A DNA stretch of 64,000 nucleotides from Hirschia sp964352025 (GCA_964352025.1 CAYGPZ010000004.1:107476-171475), one strand, 5' to 3'; numbered from the stretch's first letter, positions 17,362 through 26,547 are shown. Program-made: numbers and translations. The notes: a model not told the origin generated them from the sequence alone.

Positions 17362-18510
17362 ATGATGAATCTAGACTTCGCTTTAGGTGAAACCGCCGAC
17401 ATGATCCGCGAAACGTGTCGTAAGTTTGCTAACGACAAAATCGCTCCAATAGCTGCGGATATAGATCAGGAGAATAAATTCCCACGCCATCTCTGGACGG
17501 GAATGGGTGAGCTTGGTCTACACGGTATTACTGTTGCAGAAGAAGATGGCGGATTAGGTCTTGGATATCTTGAGCATGTGATTGCAATGGAAGAAATCTC
17601 TCGTGCGTCTGCCTCTGTAGGTCTGTCATATGGTGCTCACTCCAATCTATGTATTAACCAGCTACGCCGTTGGGCTACGCCGGAACAAAAGAAAAAATAT
17701 CTTCCAAAGCTTATTTCCGGTGAGCATGTCGGTTCCCTCGCAATGTCTGAAGCAGGCGCTGGTTCGGATGTATTGGGAATGGTGACCAAAGCCGAGAAAG
17801 TAGTGGGTGGTTACGTTCTAAATGGTACAAAATTCTGGATTACAAATGCACCTGAAGCTGACACTCTTGTTGTTTACGCCCGAACAGATCCAAACAATAA
17901 AAACCACGGTGTAACAACTTTCATCATTGAAAAAGACTTCAAAGGTTTTTCCGTTTCTTCCAAACTAGACAAAATGGGAATGCGCGGATCTGACACTGCT
18001 GAACTGGTATTTGAAGATTGCTTTGTTCCTGAAGAAAACATCATGGGTGAACTAAATGGTGGCGCAAAGGTCCTCATGAGCGGTCTAGACTATGAGCGCG
18101 CTGTTCTCGCCGCTGGTCCACTGGGTATTCTTCAAGCTTGTCTGGATATCTGTGTGCCATACGTAAAGGAACGCAAGCAGTTTGGAAAACCGATCGGTAG
18201 CTTCCAGCTTATCCAAGCAAAAATTGCGGACATGTATGTCGCGCTAAACTCATCACGCGCCTATGTGTACGCTGTAGCCAAAGCCTGTGACCAAGGACAA
18301 ACAACGCGCTTTGACGCCGCCGGTGCAATCCTACTCGCAAGTGAAAATGCAGTAAAAGCTTCTCTTGAAGCAATTCAAACACTAGGTGGTGCTGGGTATC
18401 TGAAAGAGTGGCCTGTTGAACGTCTTCTTCGGGACGCCAAGCTTTACGATATTGGAGCGGGTACAAATGAAATCAGACGCTTCCTGATAGCACGGGAGTT
18501 ACTCGCCTAA
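17362..18510 (+). CDS. ivd: Isovaleryl-CoA dehydrogenase
   Basis: A 382-residue acyl-CoA dehydrogenase (start chosen at the ATG 8 bp after GGGAG; an in-frame GTG at 17308 lacks a ribosome site). Two features identify the IVD branch: a glutamate in LDYERAVLAAGP (about residue 245), the position of the catalytic base in isovaleryl-CoA dehydrogenases, and glycine instead of glutamate in IGAGTNEIRR near the C-terminus. It oxidises isovaleryl-CoA to 3-methylcrotonyl-CoA, passing electrons to ETF. The stop codon shares one base with the start of mccB. It is the first gene of the leucine operon. Confidence 0.93.
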   Translation: MMNLDFALGETADMIRETCRKFANDKIAPIAADIDQENKFPRHLWTGMGELGLHGITVAEEDGGLGLGYLEHVIAMEEISRASASVGLSYGAHSNLCINQLRRWATPEQKKKYLPKLISGEHVGSLAMSEAGAGSDVLGMVTKAEKVVGGYVLNGTKFWITNAPEADTLVVYARTDPNNKNHGVTTFIIEKDFKGFSVSSKLDKMGMRGSDTAELVFEDCFVPEENIMGELNGGAKVLMSGLDYERAVLAAGPLGILQACLDICVPYVKERKQFGKPIGSFQLIQAKIADMYVALNSSRAYVYAVAKACDQGQTTRFDAAGAILLASENAVKASLEAIQTLGGAGYLKEWPVERLLRDAKLYDIGAGTNEIRRFLIARELLA

Positions 18511-20111
18511 TGAGCGCACCAACAATTACATCCAAGATTGATACTGCGTCTGACGACTATCAGAGGCGGTTCGATGCAAACAAAGCATTAAGTGAAGACC
18601 TTCGCGAGAAACTCGCAAAAATCACACTTGGTGGATCAGAAAAAGCGCGCCAGAAACACGTCGCGCGCGGTAAGCTCCTCCCCCGCGACCGCTTGGAAAC
18701 CTTGCTAGACCCAGGCTCTCCTTTTCTGGAGATCGGTCAAATGGCAGCTTATGGTCTCTATGAAGACCAGGTTCCAAGCGGTGGCATGATTTGTGGTGTC
18801 GGTCGTGTATCTGGTCGTCAGGTTATGATCGTCGTCAACGATGCAACTGTTAAGGGTGGAACTTACTACCCTATGACAGCCAAGAAACACCTGCGTGCGC
18901 AGGAAATTGCAGAACAAAACCACCTTCCATGTATCTACCTAGTGGATTCAGGCGGAGCAAACTTGCCGCACCAAAGTGAAGTATTTCCTGACCGTGATCA
19001 CTTTGGTCGCGTATTCTTCAATCAGGCTAACATGTCCGCTAAAGGCATCCCGCAGATTGCCTGTGTGATGGGTAGCTGTACTGCGGGTGGTGCTTATGTG
19101 CCTGCTATGTGCGACGAGTCTATCATCGTACGTAACCAAGGAACGATCTTCCTCGCAGGACCACCACTTGTAAAAGCTGCGACGGGTGAAGAAATTACGG
19201 CTGAAGAATTGGGTGGAGCAGAAACGCACGGTCGCAAATCTGGTCTGGTTGATCATATCGCAGATGACGATGACCATGCGCTAACGATCGTTCGTGATAT
19301 TGTCTCTACATTGCCGCCGCAAACACTGCCCGAAATAAACATTCAGCAGGTTAAAGAACCACTTTACGATGCAGAAGAACTTTATGGTGCTCTTCCGGTC
19401 GATCTAAAAACACCTTTTGATGTACGTGAAATTATCGCGCGTCTCGTTGATGGCAGCGAATTCCACGAGTTTAAAGCCAACTTTGGTGAAACACTTGTCA
19501 CGGGTTTTGCCCATATCTGGGGAATGCCCATTGCGATCCTTGCAAACAATGGTGTGCTCTTTTCAGAAAGCGCTCAAAAAGGGGCTCATTTCATAGAATT
19601 AGCCTGCCAACGCAAAATCCCTATCCTCTTCCTTCAAAACATTTCTGGTTTCATGGTCGGGGGTAAATATGAAGCCGAAGGTATCGCTAAACACGGTGCA
19701 AAAATGGTGACAGCAGTTGCCACAGCTCAAGTGCCTAAAATAACCGTTCTTATCGGCGGTAGTTTTGGAGCAGGTAACTATGGAATGTGTGGGCGCGCCT
19801 ACTCTCCGCGTTACCTCTTCACATGGCCAAACAGCCGTATCAGTGTGATGGCCGGAGAACAGGCTGCCAGCGTACTTGCAACGGTAAACCGTGACGCAGC
19901 AAACTGGACACCAGAGCAAGCAGAAGCCTTCAAACAACCTATCCGCGACAAGTATGAGGAAGAGGGTCACCCTTATTTCGCCTCTGCTCGCCTATGGGAT
20001 GACGGCGTCATAGACCCTGCACAGACACGTGATGTACTTGGCCTCGCCTTCGCCTCAACTCTCAACGCCCCAATAGCTGATCACGCTCAGTTCGGTATGT
20101 TCAGGATGTAA
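18510..20111 (+). CDS. mccB: 3-methylcrotonyl-CoA carboxylase, carboxyltransferase (beta) subunit
   Basis: A 533-residue carboxyltransferase with two crotonase-like halves. Visible are KLLPRDRLETLLDPGSPFLE near the N-terminus, CGVGRVSGRQVMIVVNDATVKGGTYYP, and in the second half ILFLQNISGFMVGGKYEAEGI and GSFGAGNYGMCGRAYSPR, all characteristic of MCC beta rather than propionyl-CoA carboxylase. It transfers CO2 from carboxybiotin to 3-methylcrotonyl-CoA, giving 3-methylglutaconyl-CoA. It sits between ivd (1 bp overlap) and mccA (4 bp gap). Confidence 0.95.
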   Translation: MSAPTITSKIDTASDDYQRRFDANKALSEDLREKLAKITLGGSEKARQKHVARGKLLPRDRLETLLDPGSPFLEIGQMAAYGLYEDQVPSGGMICGVGRVSGRQVMIVVNDATVKGGTYYPMTAKKHLRAQEIAEQNHLPCIYLVDSGGANLPHQSEVFPDRDHFGRVFFNQANMSAKGIPQIACVMGSCTAGGAYVPAMCDESIIVRNQGTIFLAGPPLVKAATGEEITAEELGGAETHGRKSGLVDHIADDDDHALTIVRDIVSTLPPQTLPEINIQQVKEPLYDAEELYGALPVDLKTPFDVREIIARLVDGSEFHEFKANFGETLVTGFAHIWGMPIAILANNGVLFSESAQKGAHFIELACQRKIPILFLQNISGFMVGGKYEAEGIAKHGAKMVTAVATAQVPKITVLIGGSFGAGNYGMCGRAYSPRYLFTWPNSRISVMAGEQAASVLATVNRDAANWTPEQAEAFKQPIRDKYEEEGHPYFASARLWDDGVIDPAQTRDVLGLAFASTLNAPIADHAQFGMFRM

Positions 20112-20115
20112 TGCA

Positions 20116-21999
20116 ATGATAAAGAAAATTCTTATTGCCAACCGTGGCGAGATTGCGTGTCGCGTTATCCGCACAGCAAAGAGTATGGGCATTAAAACAG
20201 TTGCTGTTTATTCCGATGCGGATGCAAATGCTCTTCATAAAAATTCAGCAGATGAATCGGTTCACATTGGTGCTTCTCCGGCAAAGGAAAGCTATCTTAT
20301 CGGTGAGAAAATCATCGCAGCCGCTAAAGAAACTGGGGCAGATGCTATCCACCCCGGATATGGCTTCTTGTCCGAGAATGCCGACTTCGCTGACGCGGTA
20401 GTAAACGCTGGCATTAAATGGATCGGCCCCAAATCATCCTCTATCCGCGCAATGGGCCTTAAAGACTCTGCTAAAGGGCTTATGGAAGCGGCTGGTGTGC
20501 CTTGCACACCTGGATATATGGGAGATGACCAATCTGCAAAACGCCTTGAAAAAGAAGCAAAAGCAATTGGTTACCCTGTTCTAATTAAAGCCGTTGCCGG
20601 TGGTGGCGGTAAGGGAATGCGCAAAGTCGACAATCCCAAAAACTTTGTAGAATCCCTAAAATCATGCCAGCGCGAAGCAGCTTCATCCTTTGGTGATGAC
20701 CGCGTTCTTCTCGAAAAATGGATCACAGCGCCACGTCATATCGAAGTACAAATCTTTGGCGACGAGCACGGCAATGTGGTTCACCTATATGAGCGGGACT
20801 GTACCCTTCAAAGACGTCACCAAAAGGTCATCGAAGAAGCACCTGCTTTTGGTATGGATGAAGCCACCCGAGAAGCCGTGTGTGAAACAGCAAAACGCGC
20901 TGCAAAAGCCGTTGATTATGTCGGCGCTGGTACTGTTGAGTTCATTGCGGATGCCTCAGGTGATCTAAACGCAGACAGCATTTGGTTCATGGAAATGAAC
21001 ACACGCCTTCAGGTGGAACACCCTGTGACGGAAGCCATAACAGGTGTTGACCTTGTTGAGTGGCAAATTCGCGTGGCTTCTGGTGAAGAAATTCCAAAGA
21101 AACAAGAAGAACTCTCCATAAATGGGTGGGCGATGGAAGCGCGTCTCTACTCTGAAAATCCAGAAAGTGGCTTCCTACCATCCATCGGAAAAATCCGCAC
21201 ACTCAGCATGCCAACTGGTGTGCGTGTCGATACTGGAATTCAAGAGAAAGCAGAAATCTCGCCTTTCTACGATCCAATGGTAGCCAAGCTAATCGTTCAC
21301 GAAACTAGCCGCGACGAAGCCATAGCTAGCCTGACCGATGCGTGTGAAACGGTCGTCACTTGGCCAGTCCAAAACAATGCAGGTTTCCTACACAAGCTAC
21401 TAAGTGAAGACGCTTTTTCAACAGGCGATTATACAACTGCATTCATCGATGCAAACCTTGATGCCTTGGTCACTAAACCAGACCTCAGTGAAAACTCCAT
21501 GACAGCGGTTGCTTCCTTTTTGATGGACGTATCAGAAAGCGAGCCATGGAATGAGCTCATCGGTTTTAGAAATGGCGCAAAACCAAATCCTGATATGAAG
21601 CTCAATGTGGATGGAGATATTCACACGATCAATCTTCTGGATGACGTCGTGTCATATCCAGTTTGGCACGAACTCCCTCAGGGCGTCCTCGTTATTGAAA
21701 ACAGTTGGCCATATGCAGTTAGTGCTGCAAGAAATGATGGAAAATCAGGTTCAGGCCAGCAATCAGATGGGTCCATCCTGTCGCCTATGCCAGGTAAGAT
21801 ATTATCGCTATCAGTTTCAGAAGGCGAAATAGTCACTAAAGGCCAAGCTCTTGTGACCCTTGAAGCCATGAAGATGGAACACTCTATGAGCGCACCATTT
21901 GACGGAACAGTGACTGAAGTATCTGTTGAAGCCGGACAAAATGTGATGGAAGGCATCAGCCTTCTTGAAATCACGCCGACAGAGAGTAAGGAAGCATAA
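20116..21999 (+). CDS. mccA: 3-methylcrotonyl-CoA carboxylase, biotin-containing (alpha) subunit
   Basis: A 627-residue protein: a biotin carboxylase N-terminal domain (IKKILIANRGEIACRVIRTA), an ATP-grasp domain with the GGGGKGMR loop, a biotin carboxylase C-terminal domain, and a biotinyl domain with LEAMKMEHSM in which the lysine at about residue 586 is the biotin site. It carboxylates biotin with ATP and bicarbonate for MccB. It is somewhat shorter than typical MCC alpha proteins (about 650-680), mostly in the linker before the biotinyl domain. The next gene follows after 2 bp. Confidence 0.95.
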   Translation: MIKKILIANRGEIACRVIRTAKSMGIKTVAVYSDADANALHKNSADESVHIGASPAKESYLIGEKIIAAAKETGADAIHPGYGFLSENADFADAVVNAGIKWIGPKSSSIRAMGLKDSAKGLMEAAGVPCTPGYMGDDQSAKRLEKEAKAIGYPVLIKAVAGGGGKGMRKVDNPKNFVESLKSCQREAASSFGDDRVLLEKWITAPRHIEVQIFGDEHGNVVHLYERDCTLQRRHQKVIEEAPAFGMDEATREAVCETAKRAAKAVDYVGAGTVEFIADASGDLNADSIWFMEMNTRLQVEHPVTEAITGVDLVEWQIRVASGEEIPKKQEELSINGWAMEARLYSENPESGFLPSIGKIRTLSMPTGVRVDTGIQEKAEISPFYDPMVAKLIVHETSRDEAIASLTDACETVVTWPVQNNAGFLHKLLSEDAFSTGDYTTAFIDANLDALVTKPDLSENSMTAVASFLMDVSESEPWNELIGFRNGAKPNPDMKLNVDGDIHTINLLDDVVSYPVWHELPQGVLVIENSWPYAVSAARNDGKSGSGQQSDGSILSPMPGKILSLSVSEGEIVTKGQALVTLEAMKMEHSMSAPFDGTVTEVSVEAGQNVMEGISLLEITPTESKEA

Positions 22000-22001
22000 T
22001 T

Positions 22002-22454
22002 ATGGCTGGAAAACATTTTGATGAATGGAATGTCGGCGATGTCATCAAGCATGATCTTCGCCGCACAGTGACTGACACTGACAACATCATGACAACCACC
22101 CTGACACACAACCCTCAACCTCTTCACCTTGACCGAGAATATGCTGAGGCGACGGAGTTTGGGAAAATCGTCGTGAACGGCATTTATACATTCGGATTGA
22201 TGGTCGGTGTTTCTGTTGGTGACACAACGCTAGGCACACTCATCGCCAATCTTGGATATGATAAAGTGGTGATGCCTAATCCTGTTTTTGTTGGTGACAC
22301 GCTTCGTGGTGAAACTGAAGTAACTGAACTTCGTGAAAGCAAATCTCGTCCGACTGCTGGTATCGTGACCTTCACACACCGCATGTATAATCAGCGTGAT
22401 GAGTTGGTCTGCCAATGTCTTCGCACTGCTCTATTAAAGAAAGCAAACGCATGA
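22002..22454 (+). CDS. MaoC-family (R)-specific enoyl-CoA hydratase-like protein
   Basis: A 150-residue MaoC/hotdog protein. It has the N-terminal DEWNVGDVIKHDLRRTVTDTD and the hydratase motif around NPQPLHLDREYAEATEFGKIVVNG, which carries the catalytic Asp/His-type residues of the family in the form D-N4-H. MaoC hydratases make (R)-3-hydroxyacyl-CoA. Here it occupies the operon place where liu clusters carry a crotonase-type 3-methylglutaconyl-CoA hydratase, so I infer that it hydrates 3-methylglutaconyl-CoA to (R)-HMG-CoA. It overlaps the downstream lyase by 4 bp (ATGA), a sign of coupled function. Confidence 0.8.
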   Translation: MAGKHFDEWNVGDVIKHDLRRTVTDTDNIMTTTLTHNPQPLHLDREYAEATEFGKIVVNGIYTFGLMVGVSVGDTTLGTLIANLGYDKVVMPNPVFVGDTLRGETEVTELRESKSRPTAGIVTFTHRMYNQRDELVCQCLRTALLKKANA

Positions 22455-23290
22455 TTTTAAGATCGCTTCTTTTTGTTCCAGCGGATCGTCCAGATCGATT
22501 TGAAAAAGCTCTAGCATCCGCAGCAGACGCTATCATTCTGGATATGGAAGACTCTGTTGTTCCAGCCAGAAAAGAAGAAGCGAGAATTGCCGTTTCGGAA
22601 TTCTTGAAAACACCATCCTACAAACCCGTTTTTGTCAGAATTAATCCACTGACAACACAGTGGGCAGCAAAGGACGTGTCCTCACTCATCATCTCTCCGC
22701 CCGATGGCATTATTTTGCCCAAGGCTGAAGGTGCAAAATCCATTCGTGCTCTACTTAAACTTTTAAATGGCAACAAAATCCCTATTCTTCCAATCGCCAC
22801 AGAAACAGCATCAGCTGTGTTCGAGTTGGGCACTTACAAAGATGTTGCTGAGCATCTAATTGGACTTACTTGGGGTGCCGAAGACATGCCTGCTTCTATA
22901 GGAGCAACAACCTCTCGCCATGAGGATGGCAGCTATACTCCGCCATATGAGATGTTACGAAGCTTATCATTATTTGCTGCTCATTCAGCAAATGCTGCAG
23001 CAATTGATACCGTCTATGTCGATATTAAAAATACTGATGGCTTGGCAGCATATGCTGCCCGTAGTCGCCGCGATGGTTTTACCGGAATGCTCGCCATTCA
23101 CCCTTCCCAAGCTGAGATAATCAATTCAGCTTTTACGCCTACTCCAGCTGAAATTGCTCATGCACAATCAATCATAGATGCATTTGCAAATGAACCAGAC
23201 GCGGGAGCACTACAGATAAACGGTAAAATGGTTGATACACCGCACCTTATACAGGCACAGAAACTTCTCAGCCGAATAAAAACACAATAA
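22451..23290 (+). CDS. CitE-like CoA ester lyase (HpcH/HpaI aldolase family), probable (R)-HMG-CoA lyase
   Basis: A 279-residue TIM-barrel lyase starting at the ATGA overlap. It shows RSLLFVPADRPDRFEKALAS (CoA-binding arginine), DAIILDMEDSVVPARKEEAR with the metal-binding acidic residues, VRINP, GIILPKAEG, and the family WGAEDM loop. Relatives cleave citryl-, malyl-, citramalyl- or HMG-CoA. The mycobacterial homologue Rv2498c, encoded beside accA1/accD1, fadE19 and a MaoC gene, is known to cleave (R)-HMG-CoA and citramalyl-CoA. The same company here supports cleavage of (R)-HMG-CoA to acetyl-CoA and acetoacetate. The function is inferred; the family is certain. Confidence 0.82.
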   Translation: MILRSLLFVPADRPDRFEKALASAADAIILDMEDSVVPARKEEARIAVSEFLKTPSYKPVFVRINPLTTQWAAKDVSSLIISPPDGIILPKAEGAKSIRALLKLLNGNKIPILPIATETASAVFELGTYKDVAEHLIGLTWGAEDMPASIGATTSRHEDGSYTPPYEMLRSLSLFAAHSANAAAIDTVYVDIKNTDGLAAYAARSRRDGFTGMLAIHPSQAEIINSAFTPTPAEIAHAQSIIDAFANEPDAGALQINGKMVDTPHLIQAQKLLSRIKTQ

Positions 23291-23374
23291 AATTCAGCGC
23301 GTAATCATTGCCTCCTACGATTTAGCAGTAAATGAAAATCTAGACTTTTATTCTGGGCTGAATATTGTCTCGAC

Positions 23375-24058
23375 ATGGCAGGATCGACTCAATCAAAAAC
23401 AGACACGAAAAGTAAGCGGATAGATCGGCGTGAACGTATTCTCGACGCTGGTGAATTACTATTTTCCAAACGCGGCTTCGACGCAGTCACATTAAGGGAA
23501 ATTGCAAAAACGGCAGAAGTGGATCTTGCGCTTCCCAATTATTATTTTGGACGAAAAACAAAAGTATTTGAAGCTGTTTTTCAAAGACGCGCCAAACTGA
23601 TCAATGATTGGCGCCTAGATGCTTTGGACGACGCAATCGATAAAGCATTTCCTAGTCCACCCTCGATTCGCGCAATAATGGAAGCATATCTAAAGCCCAT
23701 TCTAACAGGAACGCATATTACCAAGGCTGGATGGCGTGAATATTACGCTCTGGTCGCCTATGTAAACAACTCCTCTGAATGGGGAGCGAAGCTGATGTCG
23801 GAATTTTTCGATCCGATGGTTGATCGTTTTCTAGAACAACTAAAAGCAACTTATCCAAATGCCTCTGAAGCCAATATGCTGTGGAGTTATCACTGCCTTT
23901 CCGGCGCTCTTACACTCGCATTCGCACAGACTGGCCGTTTGGATTTATTATCAAATAATGTGCTGAAGTCCTCCGACCTTGAACAAGGCTACGAGGTCAT
24001 TCTGGATTTCTGTATTGCGGGTTTTGAAGCTAATTGTGGAACAAACGTAAAAACATAA
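23375..24058 (+). CDS. TetR-family transcriptional regulator
   Basis: A 227-residue regulator. The N-terminal helix-turn-helix is clear (RERILDAGELLFSKRGFDAVTLREIAKTAEVDLALPNYYFGRKTKVFEAVF), followed by a helical ligand domain of the AcrR/TetR_C type. It lies between the leucine operon and the CoA-transferase/3-hydroxybutyrate dehydrogenase operon, all on the plus strand, 84 bp after the lyase gene. The promoter downstream has two copies of a CAAC-N4-GTTG inverted repeat, which is the best candidate for its operator. Confidence 0.88.
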   Translation: MAGSTQSKTDTKSKRIDRRERILDAGELLFSKRGFDAVTLREIAKTAEVDLALPNYYFGRKTKVFEAVFQRRAKLINDWRLDALDDAIDKAFPSPPSIRAIMEAYLKPILTGTHITKAGWREYYALVAYVNNSSEWGAKLMSEFFDPMVDRFLEQLKATYPNASEANMLWSYHCLSGALTLAFAQTGRLDLLSNNVLKSSDLEQGYEVILDFCIAGFEANCGTNVKT

Positions 24059-24270
24059 GATTCAACTTTTTGCATAGTCGGCATTCGCTGTCTGCCGATA
24101 TATAGACACTTTAGAATTATCCAATTTTCAGATGCGCCCTTTACGCATTTACAAGTCATCAACTGACTAAAAACAGCAAAAATTACCTAGATGCATTCAA
24201 TAATTTTATCATCAATTTTCAGTTAGGTTTGACTACACTCCATATGGTTCACGCTACCTTTAATTTTTTT

Positions 24271-24308
24271 CAACAAACGTTGATTTCAACACATGTTGAA
24301 AGTATAAT
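24271..24308 (+). promoter_or_regulatory. Promoter with tandem CAAC-N4-GTTG operators before scoA
   Basis: Within the 334 bp between the TetR gene and scoA, TTGATT (24280-24285) and TATAAT (24303-24308) stand 17 bp apart, a near-consensus sigma-70 promoter. Inverted repeats CAAC-AAAC-GTTG (24271-24282) and TTCAAC-ACAT-GTTGAA (24285-24300) share the core CAAC-N4-GTTG, 16 bp centre to centre. One covers the -35 and the other fills the spacer. This is the layout of a repressor operator, most simply for the adjacent TetR protein. The rest of the gap is AT-rich without other recognised signals. Confidence 0.6.
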
Positions 24309-24392
24309 TTGAACAGACATTGTCTATCGACATACCAACAAGTTCGAGCATCAAGCATTCGAACACAAAAGAAAAAACATAGGGGAAGATTT

Positions 24393-25100
24393 ATGGCGAC
24401 AAAAATATATCCTGACGCGAAAACCGCGCTGGATGGTCTTCTAAAAGATGGCATGACCATCCTATCTGGCGGCTTTGGATTATGCGGCATTCCAGAACTT
24501 CTTATTGAAGCTATCAAACAAGATGGCTGCAAAGACCTGACCGTCATCTCAAACAATGCTGGTGTAGACGGGTTTGGCCTTGGCGTTCTTCTTGAGAACA
24601 AGCAAGTCAAAAAAATGGTCTCCTCCTATGTTGGTGAAAACAAAGAATTCGAACGCCAATATCTCAATGGAGAGTTGGAATTAGAATTCAATCCTCAAGG
24701 CACCCTTGCAGAACGCTGCCGTGCTGGTGGAGCAGGTATTGCTGGTTTCTACACCAAAACAGGTGTTGGGACGGTAATCGCTGAAGGAAAAGAACACCGC
24801 GATTTCAATGGTGAAACACACATCCTAGAAACTGGGCTAACGGGTGATATTTCCATAGTCAAAGCTTGGAAAGGTGATGCTCAAGGGAATCTTATATACC
24901 GCAAAACAGCAGCAAACTTTAATCCCGATATGGCGACAGCCAGTAAGATGACAATTGCTGAAGTTGAAGAGATCGTTCCTGTTGGATCGCTTGATCCTGC
25001 CCACATTCATACTCAAGGCGTGTTCATCCAACGCGTTATTCAAGGTGATCACGAAAAACGTATTGAAAAAGTGACCACACGCGCAAAAGAGGAGTCTTAA
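24393..25100 (+). CDS. scoA: Succinyl-CoA:3-ketoacid CoA-transferase, subunit A
   Basis: A 235-residue CoA-transferase alpha subunit; the start at 24393 follows AGGGGAAG at 24381-24388. It shows ILSGGFGLCGIPELLI (CoA-transferase family I signature 1), VISNNAGVDGFGLG and VSSYVGENKEFERQ, characteristic of SCOT rather than acetate-type AtoD. With subunit B it moves CoA from succinyl-CoA to acetoacetate. It is the first gene of a three-gene operon ending in 3-hydroxybutyrate dehydrogenase, and it lies next to the leucine operon that generates acetoacetate. Confidence 0.92.
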   Translation: MATKIYPDAKTALDGLLKDGMTILSGGFGLCGIPELLIEAIKQDGCKDLTVISNNAGVDGFGLGVLLENKQVKKMVSSYVGENKEFERQYLNGELELEFNPQGTLAERCRAGGAGIAGFYTKTGVGTVIAEGKEHRDFNGETHILETGLTGDISIVKAWKGDAQGNLIYRKTAANFNPDMATASKMTIAEVEEIVPVGSLDPAHIHTQGVFIQRVIQGDHEKRIEKVTTRAKEES

Positions 25101-25102
25101 GT

Positions 25103-25732
25103 ATGCCTTGGGATCGTAATCAAATGGCTGCGCGTGCAGCACAAGAATTAGAAGATGGCTTTTACGTCAACCTTGGCATTGGTATTCCAACCCTTGTGTC
25201 AAACTACATTCCAGAAGGTGTGGATGTAACTTTGCAATCTGAAAACGGTATGCTTGGAATGGGGCCTTTTCCTTTTGAAGGAGAAGAAGATCCAGACCTG
25301 ATCAATGCAGGTAAACAAACGATCACGGAACTAGACCGTACGAGCTTTTTCTCGTCTTCAACATCATTCTCAATGATCAGAGGTGGTCACATTAATCTTG
25401 CTATTCTTGGCGCAATGGAAGTTGCGGAAAATGGTGACCTTGCTAACTGGATGATCCCTGGCAAACTCGTCAAAGGAATGGGTGGCGCAATGGACCTCGT
25501 CGCTGGAGTACAGCGTATTGTCGTCGTGATGGATCACGCCAATAAACGCGGTGAGTCTAAGCTACTTAAAGAATGCACACTGCCTTTGACTGGTAAGAAT
25601 GTCATTGACCGTATTATTACTGACCTTGGCGTGTTTGATGTTGTCGAGGGTGGGCTAAAAGTCATAGAAATGGCTCCAGACGTCGACATGGATGACATCA
25701 GGTCGAAAACACTGGCGAATTTGGTGGACTAA
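25103..25732 (+). CDS. scoB: Succinyl-CoA:3-ketoacid CoA-transferase, subunit B
   Basis: A 209-residue beta subunit with GFYVNLGIGIPTLVSNYIP and the catalytic-glutamate motif SENGMLGMGP (about residue 51), which forms the glutamyl-CoA intermediate. GAMEVAENGDLANWMIPGK and GMGGAMDLVAG are also typical. It is separated from scoA by 2 bp and from the dehydrogenase by 2 bp, so the subunits are made together. It converts acetoacetate to acetoacetyl-CoA for thiolysis. Confidence 0.93.
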   Translation: MPWDRNQMAARAAQELEDGFYVNLGIGIPTLVSNYIPEGVDVTLQSENGMLGMGPFPFEGEEDPDLINAGKQTITELDRTSFFSSSTSFSMIRGGHINLAILGAMEVAENGDLANWMIPGKLVKGMGGAMDLVAGVQRIVVVMDHANKRGESKLLKECTLPLTGKNVIDRIITDLGVFDVVEGGLKVIEMAPDVDMDDIRSKTLANLVD

Positions 25733-25734
25733 AT

Positions 25735-26547
25735 ATGACATCGCATCCCCTGAATGACTTTCTTGATTTAACAGGTAAAAACGTTCTTGTGACTGGTTCT
25801 ACCAGCGGCATTGGACAAGGCATTGCGACCAGCCTTGCCAATGCGGGATGCAATATCATGATCAACGGATTTGGAGTGCCTGAAGAAATTGAGGCATTCC
25901 GTTCCAGTCTAGAAAACCAAACAGGTCGCACAATTATCTATTCCAATGCAGACCTAACATCAGCCAAAGCTATTGAGGGCATGTTCGCAAAGTTCAAAAC
26001 CCAACTTGGTGATATTCACGGCGTTATAAACAATGCGGGTATTCAACATGTCGCGCCTATTGAAGATTTTCCAACAGAGAAATGGGACCAGATTATTTCA
26101 CTCAATCTATCTTCTTCTTTTCACACAACCCGCCTAGCTTTTGCTGAAATGAAAGAACGTAATTGGGGCCGCATAATCAATATTGCATCAGCTCATGGCC
26201 TGACAGCATCTCCGTTTAAGTCTGCATACGTGACGGCAAAACATGGGATTATGGGACTAACAAAAACAGCGGCTTTGGAAGGTGCTGAACACGGCATTCG
26301 GGTTAACGCAATCTGCCCCGGTTATGTAAGAACGCCGCTTGTTGAAAATCAAATTCTCGATACAGCTAATGCGCGCAATATGTCCGTAGATGATGTCATC
26401 AGCAAAGTTATGCTGGAGCGCCAACCGACCAAGCAATTCACGACAATCGAAGAAATCGCTCGCATGGTCTGCTTCCTCATGTCTGACGCCGCAAATAGTA
26501 TTACTGGCGCAGACATAAAGATGGATGGTGGTTGGACTGCTCTGTAA
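25735..26547 (+). CDS. 3-hydroxybutyrate dehydrogenase (SDR family)
   Basis: A 270-residue short-chain dehydrogenase with the NAD-binding TGSTSGIG, NNAG, the catalytic Ser and Y-N3-K (IASAHGL..., SAYVTAKHG), and the CPGYVRTPLVENQI segment characteristic of bacterial D-3-hydroxybutyrate dehydrogenases. It interconverts 3-hydroxybutyrate and acetoacetate with NAD. With scoAB it forms a ketone-body/PHB monomer module. It converges on mmsB with 18 bp between stop codons and no obvious terminator. Confidence 0.9.
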   Translation: MTSHPLNDFLDLTGKNVLVTGSTSGIGQGIATSLANAGCNIMINGFGVPEEIEAFRSSLENQTGRTIIYSNADLTSAKAIEGMFAKFKTQLGDIHGVINNAGIQHVAPIEDFPTEKWDQIISLNLSSSFHTTRLAFAEMKERNWGRIINIASAHGLTASPFKSAYVTAKHGIMGLTKTAALEGAEHGIRVNAICPGYVRTPLVENQILDTANARNMSVDDVISKVMLERQPTKQFTTIEEIARMVCFLMSDAANSITGADIKMDGGWTAL

